Origin: Chara braunii
Taxonomy: Eukaryota; Streptophyta; Charophyceae; Charales; Characeae
Direction of reading: 5' to 3'
NCBI GenBank assembly: GCA_003427395.1
Contig: BFEA01000204.1
Span: 569,510 to 613,332 of the forward strand
Length of the DNA: 43,823 bases
The first letter of the stretch is position 1; each line of letters begins with the position of its first letter. Below are positions 10,387-19,931 of the stretch, piece by piece. The position numbers and the translations under genes are program-made. Under the pieces are notes generated by a model. The model was not told where the DNA came from. It was given only the letters and a program-made list of their open reading frames with translations, and made no database searches.

Positions 10387-11183
10387 CACGAAGCTAAATT
10401 GACGAACCAAAAGTTGCACATTCCAAGCCTGACGGCTACAGTAACAGGCTAAAAAGAAAAATCTTGGGGTACTGGTACCAGCCTACCATGAAACTCGAGT
10501 GTTGTATCTCGTGCCAGCAGATGGCATGGAAAAGACAAGGGAAAAAAAAAAAAAAAAAAAAGTCCAGATCAATGATGAACAAAGGCCGTTCCCGTTTCAT
10601 GAAAGAAACAAAAATGAGATATGGGGGAAGCCATCTGACCTAGGGCATACTCACAATAGTACTGTCCAGAATGTACCTTACAAGTTACCACTATCACAGC
10701 CAAATCATTATCTTTTTTTTTTTTTTTTTTTCCTTCTTGTTTCTTGTAGTGCTCTGTCAGCGAGGCAGGGCGTATTCCACCTTCTCAGGAAAGACCGTCA
10801 CTGAGGGCATACACACTGCTACTTTCCATAATGTATTTGACCGCGATCAGATCCATATCTTACATTCGTTTTGTATTTTTTTTCCCTATTTACATTCTTG
10901 GGAATGCCCTCACTCAGGGCATATTCAAGCAACTACTTTCCAGAATGTATCGGATGGATATTACGTCCAAATCCGTCTTTGTTTTCTTCTTTTTTTCTTC
11001 TTTTTTTCTTCTTTTTTTCTAAGATTAGTGCCCTGCCAGCAAGGCAGAACGTCTGAGTAAATAGTGCAGTCCCGGTTTCTCATTTGTTCTCCTATTTTTT
11101 TTCCCAATTTCGCTTTGAGTCTATTTTTTTTGGGCCCACCAGCCTTTTCCCTTCGAACCTGCGCTGTGCCAGATCACTGTTCA
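10387..11183. mobile_element. ~0.8-kb unidentified insertion inside gag of element B
   Basis: Gag coding sequence stops at about 10386 and resumes at about 11184. The intervening DNA is T-tract rich and non-coding. Bases GTTCA occur at both edges (10382-10386 and 11179-11183), which could be a 5-bp target-site duplication. It contains poly(A) (10540-10560), poly(T) (10711-10729), a TTC/T-tract microsatellite at about 10982-11020, and three degenerate copies of an AGGGCATA...CCAGAATGTA unit (from 10640, 10801 and 10913). No terminal repeats or ORF are recognised, so the class is unknown. Confidence 0.45.
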
Positions 11184-12201
11184 TCTTGCCACGGTCGCAG
11201 TGTACTGCGTTCTGGTGAATAGTAGGGGTCTGTGAATTGGTGGTTTAAGCTCATCCAATTGTATCCTTACTCTTGCTGCAACATGCGGGTCTTTATATTG
11301 CGCTACTAATATATCCTCGAGAGTGGTAGCCGGAGTGACTTTAAGTCACTCGAATAAGTTGATCTTGGCTTGGACTTCAAGGAAGTTCCTTACGAGCGGC
11401 TCAACGTTCGTCCCCGGGATCAAGGATTGGTTCACTCTTTGAGTGTCCTGTACCTCAAAGTAGGCTCTCATGGAGTTGATCTAGGACTCTACGTCCTTCT
11501 TGCCATCATATCTAGACGGTATCATCACCGCCTTCCTGTCCATATATGGACTGCCATAGCTGGGTCCAGCTAGCTGGACCCGATCCCAGGGTTGTGGCAG
11601 TTGCAGAACTTCCCGCGCTGCCGCTTGTAACGACAATGGGAACTGCACCTGTCGAAGGTCCTGACTGAATCACCAAACTCAACGAAGAAGACTGAGAAGA
11701 AGGAGAGGAGTGGAGGAGTGCAAAGGTAGAACGGGGAAGAGAACTTGAGAGTTGGGCCTGATGCATGGCTGTCATTTGCTGGATCTGATCACGGTGCTCT
11801 TTGGCCATCTTTGCCATCTGAGTACGCATCTAACTCATTTCTTCGAGTAATTGGGACTTCACACTTGGAAGTTCGCTGAGCAAATGGTAATCGACAAGGG
11901 CACGTACATACACAACCAAATCTTTCTTAAGGTCTGCATCAGATACATTTGGAACCGTTTTAAAAATGGCCTCAAATTCATCAACGGTTGTTTTCCACTT
12001 TGCCGCTTTCGCCTTCTCCTCCTCAGCCAACTCTTTCTGATCGAGGGCCTCATACAACGGTTTATCAACCTCACTCGCTGCATCCATGCCAACCTTTAAC
12101 ATATCAGAAAGTTTGGCTGGTGCCATGTCGGAACTACTAGCTCCTTCGGTTGCCATGGCTTCTCTTGCCCTTCTCTCTTGTCCGCGCGTCTCAACGGGCA
12201 T
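11184..12201 (-). pseudogene. gag N-terminus of element B
   Basis: The minus-strand ATG at 12199-12201 opens a 123-residue acidic/basic helical reading (MPVETRGQERRARE at its start). It is stopped by a TAG just before 11829, then continues in the same region as a Ser/Gln/Met-rich stretch to a stop near 11512. A further gag segment, with LKPPIHRPLLFTRTQYTA, runs to 11184. This is probably the true gag start because the leader and PBS lie upstream and no ORF precedes it. It carries at least two premature stops. The protein would be the matrix/capsid precursor. Confidence 0.7.
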
Positions 12202-12205
12202 GTAG

Positions 12206-12498
12206 TGGATTTCAGCAAAAGAAATAAACTAAAAGTATAGAGAAGAAGATAGAACTCCTAGTCGGAGCAACAAATATTTGGACCAAAGCAACCAAAAATC
12301 AAAGGCATACATTACATTCAGAAGAGAGTTCTGATTCCGCGTTCAAGTCCGATGGATTTCAGCAAAAGAAAAAAACTGAAAGTACAAAGAAGAAGATAAA
12401 ACTCCTAGTCAGAGCGGCAAATATTTGGACTAGAGCAACCAAAAATCAAAGACATACGTTACATTCGGAAGAGAGTTCTGATTCCGTGTTGAAGTCCG
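12206..12498 (-). repeat. 147-bp tandem duplication in the leader of element B
   Basis: Units at 12206-12352 and 12353-12498 both start TGGATTTCAGCAAAAGAAA and end near GTTCAAGTCCG / GTTGAAGTCCG. They are about 90% identical. The duplication lies just upstream of the gag start, so it is in the transcribed leader. Confidence 0.9.
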
Positions 12499-13670
12499 GT
12501 CAGACTAACTACAAGATCCCCTTGAGCCTAATCCAACAGGCACCGTCAAAGTACAACAAACCAGACTACAAGTAACATCATACGTCAATGGAGAATTGAG
12601 TGGTGTATAAGGTGCAGGTCAAGGCTTAGCATTGGATTGTATGTCATCAATATGACAAAGCATCTCAATCGAGATCCCCTCGGCAGTGAGGGCTCTAATA
12701 AAAAAGAAGAATACCATATCCCAGACAGAACAGAGAGCGACACTGCGTCAACAAATTTGGGTCCAAGGGGCCCTTCTTGTTTGGCCCCGGTCCCACTAGG
12801 TCCCAATGGGTCCCAAGTAGGTCGCGACCAAGTCCCAACCAAGGAGAGTACCTCAAGGTCCTACTTTCTGCCTCTACCGTACTGAAAAACGAATTTCAAC
12901 TTCAAGAGAGAACTTACAGACTATATTCATTCACATATGAAAAGACAAAGCACTGTAGAAAGATATGGATTTTCAAGCAAGATACTTCATTTGTACTTCC
13001 ACCAGGTTAGTAAGTAGTTCGCACACCAATGCACACAATGAAGACTTCATAGGAGTAGGAAAGAGACCCAGAAGTACCCCAGCAGGACAAACAATACCAT
13101 GCACACATACATGGGCAACCCTTAGGTGCAAGACACTTATCTGAGTGACCCGGACTCAGAGATGAAGTATAACTCACCCCACTTCCTCATGTGGTCTTCC
13201 AAACCCTATTCGCTACCTCTACACTCGTGTCCTATCATGTAGGAGGGTCTCACTTCCAACACCGAAGTGCAACGCCGGATCCCCCGACGATGCTGAAGAA
13301 CAAAGTAGTAACTTGCAGTCTGTAGATGCAGAATGGCTACCTCCCTCAAGATCGCCTACTTGAGGGAGGCCCTCAAGTCACCAGGTGTCTCCCTTTGGTC
13401 AGATTCCAGGTGCGAGTGCCTCTCACTATCGCCTCTCTTAACTTGTCGCATGAAGTCCTCTTGATGTGTCTCGCCACCACATGCTTACTCTTAATCAACC
13501 TGATCAGGTTCAATGCCGACCCAGCATGACCTAGCCAGGTGGGGGCAGCTTCCCCAAGCCACGCTGCCCCACTTTCCACTTCGGACCAACCCTAACCCTA
13601 AGTGGTTAGCCCTTATCACTTAGGTTAGGGATAGGGTGGATAAGTCAACTCTCACCAGCAAGTAGAATCT
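12499..13670 (-). other. 5' untranslated leader of element B
   Basis: About 1.2 kb between the PBS and the gag repeats with no supported coding region. Short GGTCCCA-type direct repeats lie at about 12788-12825. A CCCTAACCCTAA stretch near 13590 is too short to be telomeric. Nothing else is recognised. Confidence 0.6.
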
Positions 13671-13682
13671 GCTCTGATACCA
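13671..13682 (-). other. Primer-binding site of element B (tRNA-iMet type)
   Basis: On the minus strand TGGTATCAGAGC lies one base after the LTR end ...GGATCATAACA. This 12-mer is complementary to the 3' end of plant initiator tRNA-Met, the common plant retrotransposon primer. It is a primer site and not a tRNA gene. Confidence 0.85.
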
Positions 13683-13726
13683 ATGTTATGATCCTGGCCA
13701 ATTTTGAAGTACACATTCATCAGATA

Positions 13727-14057
13727 GTACAATGCCATCCAATTGCAGAACGAAATGAATGAACTCGAGAGGAGAGAGAGGGTAAGAAGAAGAAGAAGAA
13801 GATGATGTACACCAGCATAGACAAATGATAATGCTCTTCTTCTTCGCCAAACACTCTCTTCCTCCCTTACTCCTGTCTCTTATACACATCTAGATGTGTA
13901 TAAGAGACAGGTACAATGCCATCCAATTGCAGAACGAAATGAATGAACTCGAGAGGAGAGAGAGGGTAAGAAGAAGAAGAAGAAGATGATGTACACCAGC
14001 ATAGACAAATGATAATGCTCTTCTTCTTCGCCAAACACTCTCTTCCTCCCTTACTCC
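13727..14057. repeat. Perfect 147-bp duplication flanking an adapter
   Basis: Bases 13727-13873 and 13911-14057 appear identical base for base (GTACAATGCCATCC to CTTACTCC). The only thing between them is the 38-bp adapter junction. This is most easily explained as one genomic segment assembled twice from untrimmed reads. Confidence 0.95.
13873..13910. other. Nextera/Tn5 mate-pair junction adapter (contaminant)
   Basis: CTGTCTCTTATACACATCT (13873-13891) is followed directly by its reverse complement AGATGTGTATAAGAGACAG (13892-13910). These are two Tn5 mosaic ends back to back, which is the Nextera mate-pair circularisation junction. It is a library artefact and not genomic DNA. Confidence 0.98.
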
Positions 14058-15121
14058 TCCTCTCTTATTCGCACAAGAAATAATAGTACAATGTTGAATG
14101 TCTGAACCAGAATCAATGTCTGAATCCCTCTTCTTCCGTAGATATCACTTGAGGTCCACCATAGCCATGGCCGCCTCCCTCATAGGTCGAGGCTATGGCG
14201 GATTACTAGGCCTTGCCCTGATGCCCAAAGGACAACCCAAAGCAGCTATGGCTGCTCTAGCTCAGGCAGCCATGCCTGACTCTGCCTCGAAGCTTCTTGG
14301 TGTAGTTCTGCCCCAACAGGGACCTTCCTGCTGCAGCGCCCACCAAGTTGATGAAGATGGCTGCCACCATAGCCAGGTCAGGACCTCTGGCGCTCCCCCT
14401 TCCTCCTGGTCGTCTTCCTCCTCCGTGTCCTTGCTCCTTACCCAGCAGCGCTGCTCCAGCCAGCGCTCCAACCAGTGTGTCGCCAAACTTGCACACCGAC
14501 AATAAGGTTGGGCTCTTCGCCCGACCTGGAGATATAGCGCCCTGCTTGCCTCTTGGGCGGTGACTTCCAGGCTGCTCGGCCTTCCAAGCAACCGGTACCT
14601 CCTCCCTTTCGGAGGGAAACATCATTGCAGACTCTGATATTGCCCGTACAGGCCCTAGACTCAGACTGGATGGACTGGTACCCGCCTAGACCTGGCCTAC
14701 AACTACTGGGGTTCTAAAAATGCCACTTTTGTCTTCTTCTGCTCGCCCTCGAGTACCCGGCACATCTACGTCTTCAGGGTGTGGTACCAGCCTACCTGCT
14801 ACTTGAGTGTTTCCCCACTGCTTCAAGTGTTGCGGGCCTCTTCCCCCGCCACTTGAGTGTTTTCCCCCGCTGCAATCCTCAATGTCACGACCACAGGTAA
14901 GTACCGGCCCTAAGGGCCCAACGAACGAATAGGTGCCCTTGCGGGTCACACACACACACAAGCCAAGCCGCACTCAGACAGACATGCAGACCAGCAAGAG
15001 TGCACACACACAGACATGCAGAACTTAGTAGCAAGCGGGAAACTCAGCAAGGCATTCAGTTCATGAGCAAGACTCAGAAATCAGCTGTGTGTCGCAGTCC
15101 GTGTTTGGTAGGGTCATCACA

Positions 15122-15308
15122 CCATAGAAGTTTTGAGAATCCGCTCTCAGATCATTATCTTGTGAAGACCGAACAGGCGGATAAAGGCAAGGGTCTTTTC
15201 AGGCTAAATGTGCAACACCTAAAAGAACCTGGCATTTCATATTGGATCAGAAGATTTCTGGAAAAATGGCAAACTACACAGGCTAATTTTCAGTTCAAAG
15301 ATCAGTGA
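15122..15308 (+). pseudogene. LINE ORF2 endonuclease C-terminal fragment
   Basis: Reading from the edge of LTR B gives a block with FENPLSDHYLVKTE, in which SDH matches the catalytic Ser-Asp-His motif near the end of APE-type LINE endonucleases. It is followed by GLFRLNVQHLKEP and ISYWIRRFLEKWQ, typical of the region after it. It ends at the TGA at 15306-15308. The reading is open right up to the LTR boundary, so element B probably interrupted this LINE. The remainder upstream would lie left of the window. Confidence 0.65.
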
Positions 15309-15544
15309 TCGGACAATGGTATTGCAAGGAAAATGAGCGATAGCGAACTTCAGAAACCAAGCAGCATCATACACATGAGTCCAGATAGTTGTGACCTCGA
15401 ACCAAAAGCAGAATTGCATCACGAGTCCCACCAAATAAGAGCACAGCAAAAGCTCATAAGTGACAATGTTCGAATAGTCTCATCATCATCAACAAAGAAC
15501 CAATGTCGACATCCTATCTGGCGCTCTGCGCCCAGACTACAAAT
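15309..15544. other. Unassigned sequence after the LINE fragment
   Basis: Possibly continuing LINE-derived sequence. A 75-residue open frame (15333-15560) has no recognisable domain, so it is not called as a gene. Confidence 0.3.
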
Positions 15545-16085
15545 GGCGGATCCTATCTAGCCTATCTACAATGCCGCTGGTGATGTCAACAGCTCCCCGA
15601 AGTACGAGCAGATCTCGGCCAATGCCGTTCGCCTCAAGCACCAGGTATGTCTCTCGTATTACTCACAGCCTCGATCCCCTACTCACAGATGCCACGTGCA
15701 CCCAAGGACCACCATTCGCCCGATCCAGCATACAGCAGCGCAGCTCGGTTATGGCTGCCTGCTTATCCAGCTCGCCCGTGAGCGCGTGAGCACTGGCCAG
15801 TGTTAGCGCAGCATGCAGCCAGTGCTCGAATGAGGAGTGTTGGGGCAGGCACTTTCCTGCGTGCGGCCTGCCTGCACTGGGCCTTGGTCCAAAAGCTTCC
15901 GGTAGGCCCCGTGAGGCTGAGCCCCAGGGCCTGTGGTGGTTACCCGTGCCCAGCTGCCCACAGCCTGTGTTCGGCCCATGTTGCGTATCTGGCCCAGGGC
16001 CTGCCTCAGTTACATACGAGAAAGGCAGCCTGGGCCTGGGCGCTCTCAACCAACTGGTGCTGCGCAACTGCCTGAATTTTCAGTG
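15545..16085 (+). other. LTR- or promoter-like module, copy 1
   Basis: This shows the same arrangement as 19171-19885: ATGGCG-CCTATCTA, GTGATG(AC)GTCAAC, AATGCCG, a perfect splice-donor consensus ACCAGGTATGTC near 15643, a CT-rich stretch, TATGGCTGCC, and finally CAACTGGTGCTGCGCAACTG. The shared order of landmarks suggests diverged copies of one repeat. The class is unknown and the region is GC-rich (CAGCGC, GGCCCAGG). Confidence 0.4.
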
Positions 16086-16118
16086 TACTGCCTTGATCAT
16101 GAGTACAGTACTCGCTGA

Positions 16119-16280
16119 TTTCAATAACTTGAGCGCTGTTGCACTTCAATAAACCGGCTTAGACATCAGCCCCTGGGAGCGTTATCACATTTCAATAAAC
16201 CGACTTGATCGTCAACGCTTGAGGCGCTGTCCCGTTCCAATAAAAAGGCTTGATCGTTAGCGCATGAGGTTCTTGTCTCG
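16119..16280 (+). repeat. ~45-bp degenerate tandem repeat with AATAAA motifs
   Basis: Units start at about 16119 (partial), 16145, 16191 and 16235. Each begins TTCAATAAA or TTCCAATAAA, followed by CCGGCTTGATCGTCAGCGC-like sequence. Three of the units contain AATAAA, a polyadenylation-signal hexamer, so the array could act as a run of 3'-end signals. That is an inference. Confidence 0.75.
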
Positions 16281-16286
16281 TAGTAA

Positions 16287-16367
16287 GTAATAATAGAAAA
16301 AGAAATAATAATAATAAAAATAATAATAATAAATTAATAACAATGACTATAATAAAATAAAAACTGT
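16287..16367. repeat. AAT-rich microsatellite
   Basis: Interrupted AATAAT runs with adenine spacers, about 80 bp. Confidence 0.85.
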
Positions 16368-16459
16368 GATTCTCACAAACTCTATTTCCCTCAAGCAGAT
16401 CTCTTAATCAACCTTACCCAACGCATGCCTCTCCCCCCATGCGGCGCAGCCACTCTGCT

Positions 16460-16620
16460 CACACGCTTCTCTCTCTTTCTTTCCCTCACTCTCTGTGCGT
16501 GTGGTCTCTCTTCTTCTCTCTCCCTTTTTCACTCTCTCACTTCGTCCCAGTCTGGTCTCTCACTCCCTTCTTCCTTCTCAAGTCCCTTTTCCTCCCTCTT
16601 TCTCCCTCAATTATTCCCTC
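16460..16620. repeat. CT-rich low-complexity stretch
   Basis: Long polypyrimidine sequence (CTCTCTTTCT-type). The Ser/Leu/Phe-rich open frames across it are artefacts of composition. Confidence 0.8.
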
Positions 16621-17104
16621 TCACCCGCCAGGAGGCCAACTTGGCTCCTACCATTAGCGTGCTGTCCATTAGTCCGCTCGTTCAAGCTCAAAAGTGGCCA
16701 ATCGCGACCGAAATCAGACAGGTGCCGCTGAAGAATAAGGCATCAGCCGAATGGGTATATGAAAGAAAATAAATTAAAAATGTTAAAAATGCAATATTAA
16801 AACTAAGAGTCTCTCAGGCCCTTCCATGCACCTCTCACTCCCTCACATCCATATCTCGTTCTTATCCCCACAGCTCTCCCCTTTCCGAGCTCGGGAAGTG
16901 TGTTCCAACGCGAGACTCTCAGCCCTTCTCAGAGCTCAGCCCCGCCGCTACTTGTACACAATCAATCAGAATCGCTCGTACCTGTCTGTCCGAGAGATCA
17001 GTAGTCTTACTTGGGGAGAAGATTCTGGCCTTCTGCCCTCCCCCCTCCTTCTGCGCTTGTGGGGCGAGGTCGTCAGAGCATCTCCTCTGCGAGAGAAGCT
17101 GTGT
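16621..17104. other. Non-coding, nothing recognised
   Basis: I see no gene, RNA or clear repeat here beyond short A-rich and CT-rich stretches. Confidence 0.4.
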
Positions 17105-17610
17105 GTAACGGATACCCCCAACAGCAGAAACACTTGATCACCCAATCAGCCGAAGCTGACCTCTCCCGCCTGCAGCGGAAACATTTGAGTGGTTTTGTTC
17201 GGCCAGGGCAATTAATCCAACAACGGGTACACCTGGTCATCTGGTCGACAGAATGCCCGGGACTGGCTGTTCCCGCCAGCAACGGCCTGACAGCAGCGGG
17301 AACTCTTGGAAAGCTCGCTTGCCCAATCTGTGACACTGACAGCTCCCGCCAGCAGCGGGAACACTTGAGTTGCTTGCTTAGCAGTTCTTTGGAACTGGTA
17401 GTTCCAAACAGCAGCGGGAACACTCGAAACGCTCGCTTGTCAGATTAGTGATACTGGCCTCTCCCGCCAACAGCGGGAACACTTGAGTTGCTTGCTTAGC
17501 AGATCTGTGACACTGACCGCTCCCGCCGGCAGCGGGAAAGCTTGAAACGCTCGCTTGTGATACTGGCCTCTCCCGCCAACAGCGGGAACACTTGAGTTGC
17601 TCTTCGTTCT
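17105..17610 (+). repeat. Minisatellite of ~59-bp units each carrying a small hairpin
   Basis: Units share TCCCGC-N5-GCGGGAACACTTGA. Four copies form perfect 6-bp stems with 5-nt loops (17344-17360, 17462-17478, 17521-17537, 17571-17587). Others (17164-17180 and around 17270 and 17400) are degenerate. Two subtypes alternate, ACTTGAGTTGCTTGC and CTTGAAACGCTCGCTTG, giving a ~118-bp dimer. The last spacing shortens to 50 bp. No coding function is claimed. Confidence 0.85.
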
Positions 17611-17940
17611 GATCGTAGCGTCGCTGTGGGCGACGAACGCCAGGCGCACATCGCAGCTGAGCCGCGCGCTGCGCACACCACGCACACTGGTGCTCCCCTC
17701 CGAATGGCCCCCGTCCTGCCAACTCTCCTGCCCCTGCCTGGCGCACTACTCCACCTGGCTGAATCGAGCTCCTGTGACCAATCCCATGAGTGGGCTGCGT
17801 ACACCTGGCGCACCGAATCCCCCGCGTGCCCAGCCGGTCTCCCCTATATTCCGTCTGGACTGTGGCTTGGCTAGGAGCAAGGGACCAGGCCTGGTTTTCT
17901 GAACCTGTCCGGTGCCAGGAATCGTGAGGAATCACAACGC
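17611..17940. other. Non-coding GC-rich sequence
   Basis: Rich in GCGCA and CCTGCC. The overlapping open frames on both strands have no recognisable domain and are not called. Confidence 0.35.
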
Positions 17941-18870
17941 CTCCTTCCGGAAGTACCGACAGCCGAATATTGTTCCGACTTGTATAGCTGCTGCACCTTG
18001 TACCAAAATTAGCGGTCCTCTGCCGCCCCAAATCAGCCCACAGCGCCGTATCCGTAAATATCCATGTACCATTCCCGTATCAAACTGCAGAAAGGCTTAG
18101 TACCATCAAACCGGAGTACCGCAACCGTTGCAGATTGGACCTACGACCGCAACAATCTGTTACCGTCCTAGGTCCAGTCCGTAGTGTTCTGTCCCAGTAA
18201 CATGTCGGTACCGAATCTTGGACTGTACCAATCTGAACCACTGACCATGTGCCACCGTCTCAATGGCCCCACCAGCCATCTCAACATTGAACAGTAGTAG
18301 ATTGTATCAATATTGTCCCAGTAACCGTACCGTCTGTACCGGACCAGCGTACCGTGGCATGTCCAAATCTGTGTACCGCGCTTGCCGCAGACCAGTGTTC
18401 CGGCCTGTTCCTGATCCGGTCGCCGTACCAGAAGAATCTCTAGTGAGCGCTTGTTCCAGGATAACAATTCCACATCGCAGTAGCCCGTGAGGTAACCAAT
18501 CGAAAGTAACTCGCGCCGTTACCATACCAGCGCCAAACCGGAAATGATCAATCGGGGCTGCAGTAATCCGTACCATACCAAGGTGATATAAATGCCGGCT
18601 GCCCAAACCTGTGCCGAGCCTGAAGACTAGTACCACGCTGTTGTACCATGTCGATGCCGAACTTGGAAACAATGCAGCGGCGCATACCACACCGATGCCG
18701 ACCCAATACTATGCCTGAAATATGCCGAATACCGTAGAATGTCGCAATCCCGTAATACTACCGAACCTCCCCGAACCATGTGTCCGAACCGAGCCAGCGG
18801 CCACACCGTCGCAATGAAGTCGAGCAGCACAATCAAAGTAACATAGCGGTAACACCACGCCGTCCTCCCA
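17941..18870 (+). repeat. TACC-rich degenerate block
   Basis: I count about 22 TACC in this ~930-bp block, many as GTACCG or GTACCA, against roughly 3-4 expected by chance. The complement GGTA is rare on the same strand (about 3). Spacing is irregular. This may be an eroded short-unit satellite. The open frames on the minus strand here simply reflect the motif (CGGTAC coding Arg-Tyr). Confidence 0.55.
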
Positions 18871-19170
18871 ACCCGTACTCATAACACACAGGTTGCGGCG
18901 AGGCTAGGAATCAGAGAAATCAGGTGAGTCGCGTAGGGGATAGCAATTATCGGGAAATTGTGAGAATTGCAAGGAACATGAATGTGGACGAAGCACAGAG
19001 ATACCAATTGCAAAATCACACTGAAGTCCAAGTAGTCAAAGCAAGAGCAGATAGCACATTGGAACCAAGATACCATCCATTTGAGAATCGATACAGCAAA
19101 AGTCGTGAGTCAATGTCCAAGCCCAATAGGGCAACACCAACAACATAACACAAAGTAGCTCTCTCTCTTG
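18871..19170. other. Unassigned, short open frame only
   Basis: A 74-residue open frame (18924-19148) rich in Arg, Glu and Asn has no recognised domain and no neighbours supporting a gene. Confidence 0.25.
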
Positions 19171-19885
19171 AATGGCGCCATGCGCCCTATCTACTCTACA
19201 ACCTATCCTACAACTACAGTCATGGAAGCAACCAGATGACGACCAGCCAGTGATGACGTCAACACCAATGCCGACCTCCTCTTACACCAGGTACGTCACT
19301 CTGTCTTGTCCCTCACTCTCCCTTGTTATCCCACACCGCGCCCTTCACCTTCCGAAGAACCACCTTCGTCCTCACCTCCTCGAGCGCCCTCATGCAGCCT
19401 GGCTATGGCTGCCAGCACCCTGCGCCCTACCGCTTAGCGCCAGCCTGCCTTCTCTCAGCCTAGCGCAGCGCAGCACACTCGCAAACGCAGCAGCCTGTCG
19501 GCCTTGCTCGCAATGGCCAAGATCCCTGCCCACTCGCCTGTTCTGCCTATATGCCAGTGTTGCGTGTGGGTGGTCGGCCTTGAGCCTGCTCCTGGGCCCC
19601 AGTACCTGTACCCAGGCCCAATGAAGATGGGGCCCAGGTAATACAGTTGCGCCCCTTATGCTAGGGCCGTTGTCCAGATTCAGGCCCTGTACCGGTTTCC
19701 CATTGGTTTCCTCGGCCTCGACGACGAAATACTGATTTTCTGAGGCAGGGACCAATGTGTGATGTGTCGGCCTCCCAGACTGTCGCCCAGGGCTCAACCA
19801 GCCGAGGCCTTGGGCTCAACTGCCTTTGCAGGAGTCTGAGGCTCACGATGCACTCCAACCAATTGGCGTGCGGCAACTGTCTGAT
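19171..19885 (+). other. LTR- or promoter-like module, copy 2
   Basis: This carries the same ordered landmarks as 15545-16085, including GTGATGACGTCAACACCAATG, a splice-donor consensus ACCAGGTACGTC near 19286, TATGGCTGCC, and CAATTGGCGTGCGGCAACTG at about 19859. GTGATGACGTCA contains a CRE/TGA-type bZIP palindrome (TGACGTCA). Confidence 0.4.
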
Positions 19886-19931
19886 ACCCACTTTGTGAAA
19901 TGCTGAATGAAGGTCTCTCGTGGATATTTTG

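Larger units (their letters stand above)
5667..15121 (-). mobile_element. Ty3/Gypsy LTR retrotransposon B, minus strand, interrupted by A
   Basis: On the minus strand the order is 5' LTR (15121 to 13684), PBS, leader, gag, protease, RT, RNase H, integrase, polypurine tract, and a partial 3' LTR (6076 to 5667). The two LTR copies align from 5667-6076 to about 14709-15121. The rest of the 3' LTR should lie left of element A, outside the window. LTR termini are TGTGATGA and TCATAACA. Gag is broken by a ~0.8-kb insertion and pol by several stops and frameshifts. The right flank at 15122 is LINE coding sequence, so B probably inserted into a LINE. Confidence 0.9.
13684..15121 (-). repeat. 5' LTR of element B (contains an assembly artefact)
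   Basis: On the minus strand it runs from TGTGATGACC at 15121 to GGATCATAACA at 13684, directly next to the PBS. Apparent length is 1438 bp. Removing the 38-bp adapter and one 147-bp duplicate copy gives about 1253 bp. The distal 413 bp match the partial 3' LTR at 5667-6076. ORFs seen inside it on both strands are overlapping shadows and are not called. Confidence 0.82.

Noticed and set aside
13588-13640. CCCTAACCCTAA resembling telomeric repeat, with TTAGGG-like sequence nearby
   Set aside because: Only two units, inside the leader of element B. Far too short for a telomere or an interstitial telomeric array.
13671-13682. tRNA-like end sequence
   Set aside because: Only the 12-base complement of a tRNA 3' end is present. 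It is a retrotransposon primer-binding site.
14098-14625. Open frames of 95-135 codons on both strands
   Set aside because: They overlap each other inside LTR B, are rich in Ala/Ser/Gly from GC-rich sequence, and have no domain.
15663-16067. 134-codon minus-strand open frame
   Set aside because: GC-rich composition, three overlapping frames on the opposite strand, no domain, and it lies in a repeat-like module.
16439-16772. Ser/Leu/Phe-rich open frames that look like membrane proteins
   Set aside because: They are translations of a CT-rich low-complexity stretch, with similar frames in all three phases.
17105-17610. Repeat array with short palindromes that might suggest CRISPR
   Set aside because: The linkers between hairpins are themselves repeated, units degenerate, no cas genes exist, and the context is a eukaryotic repeat region.
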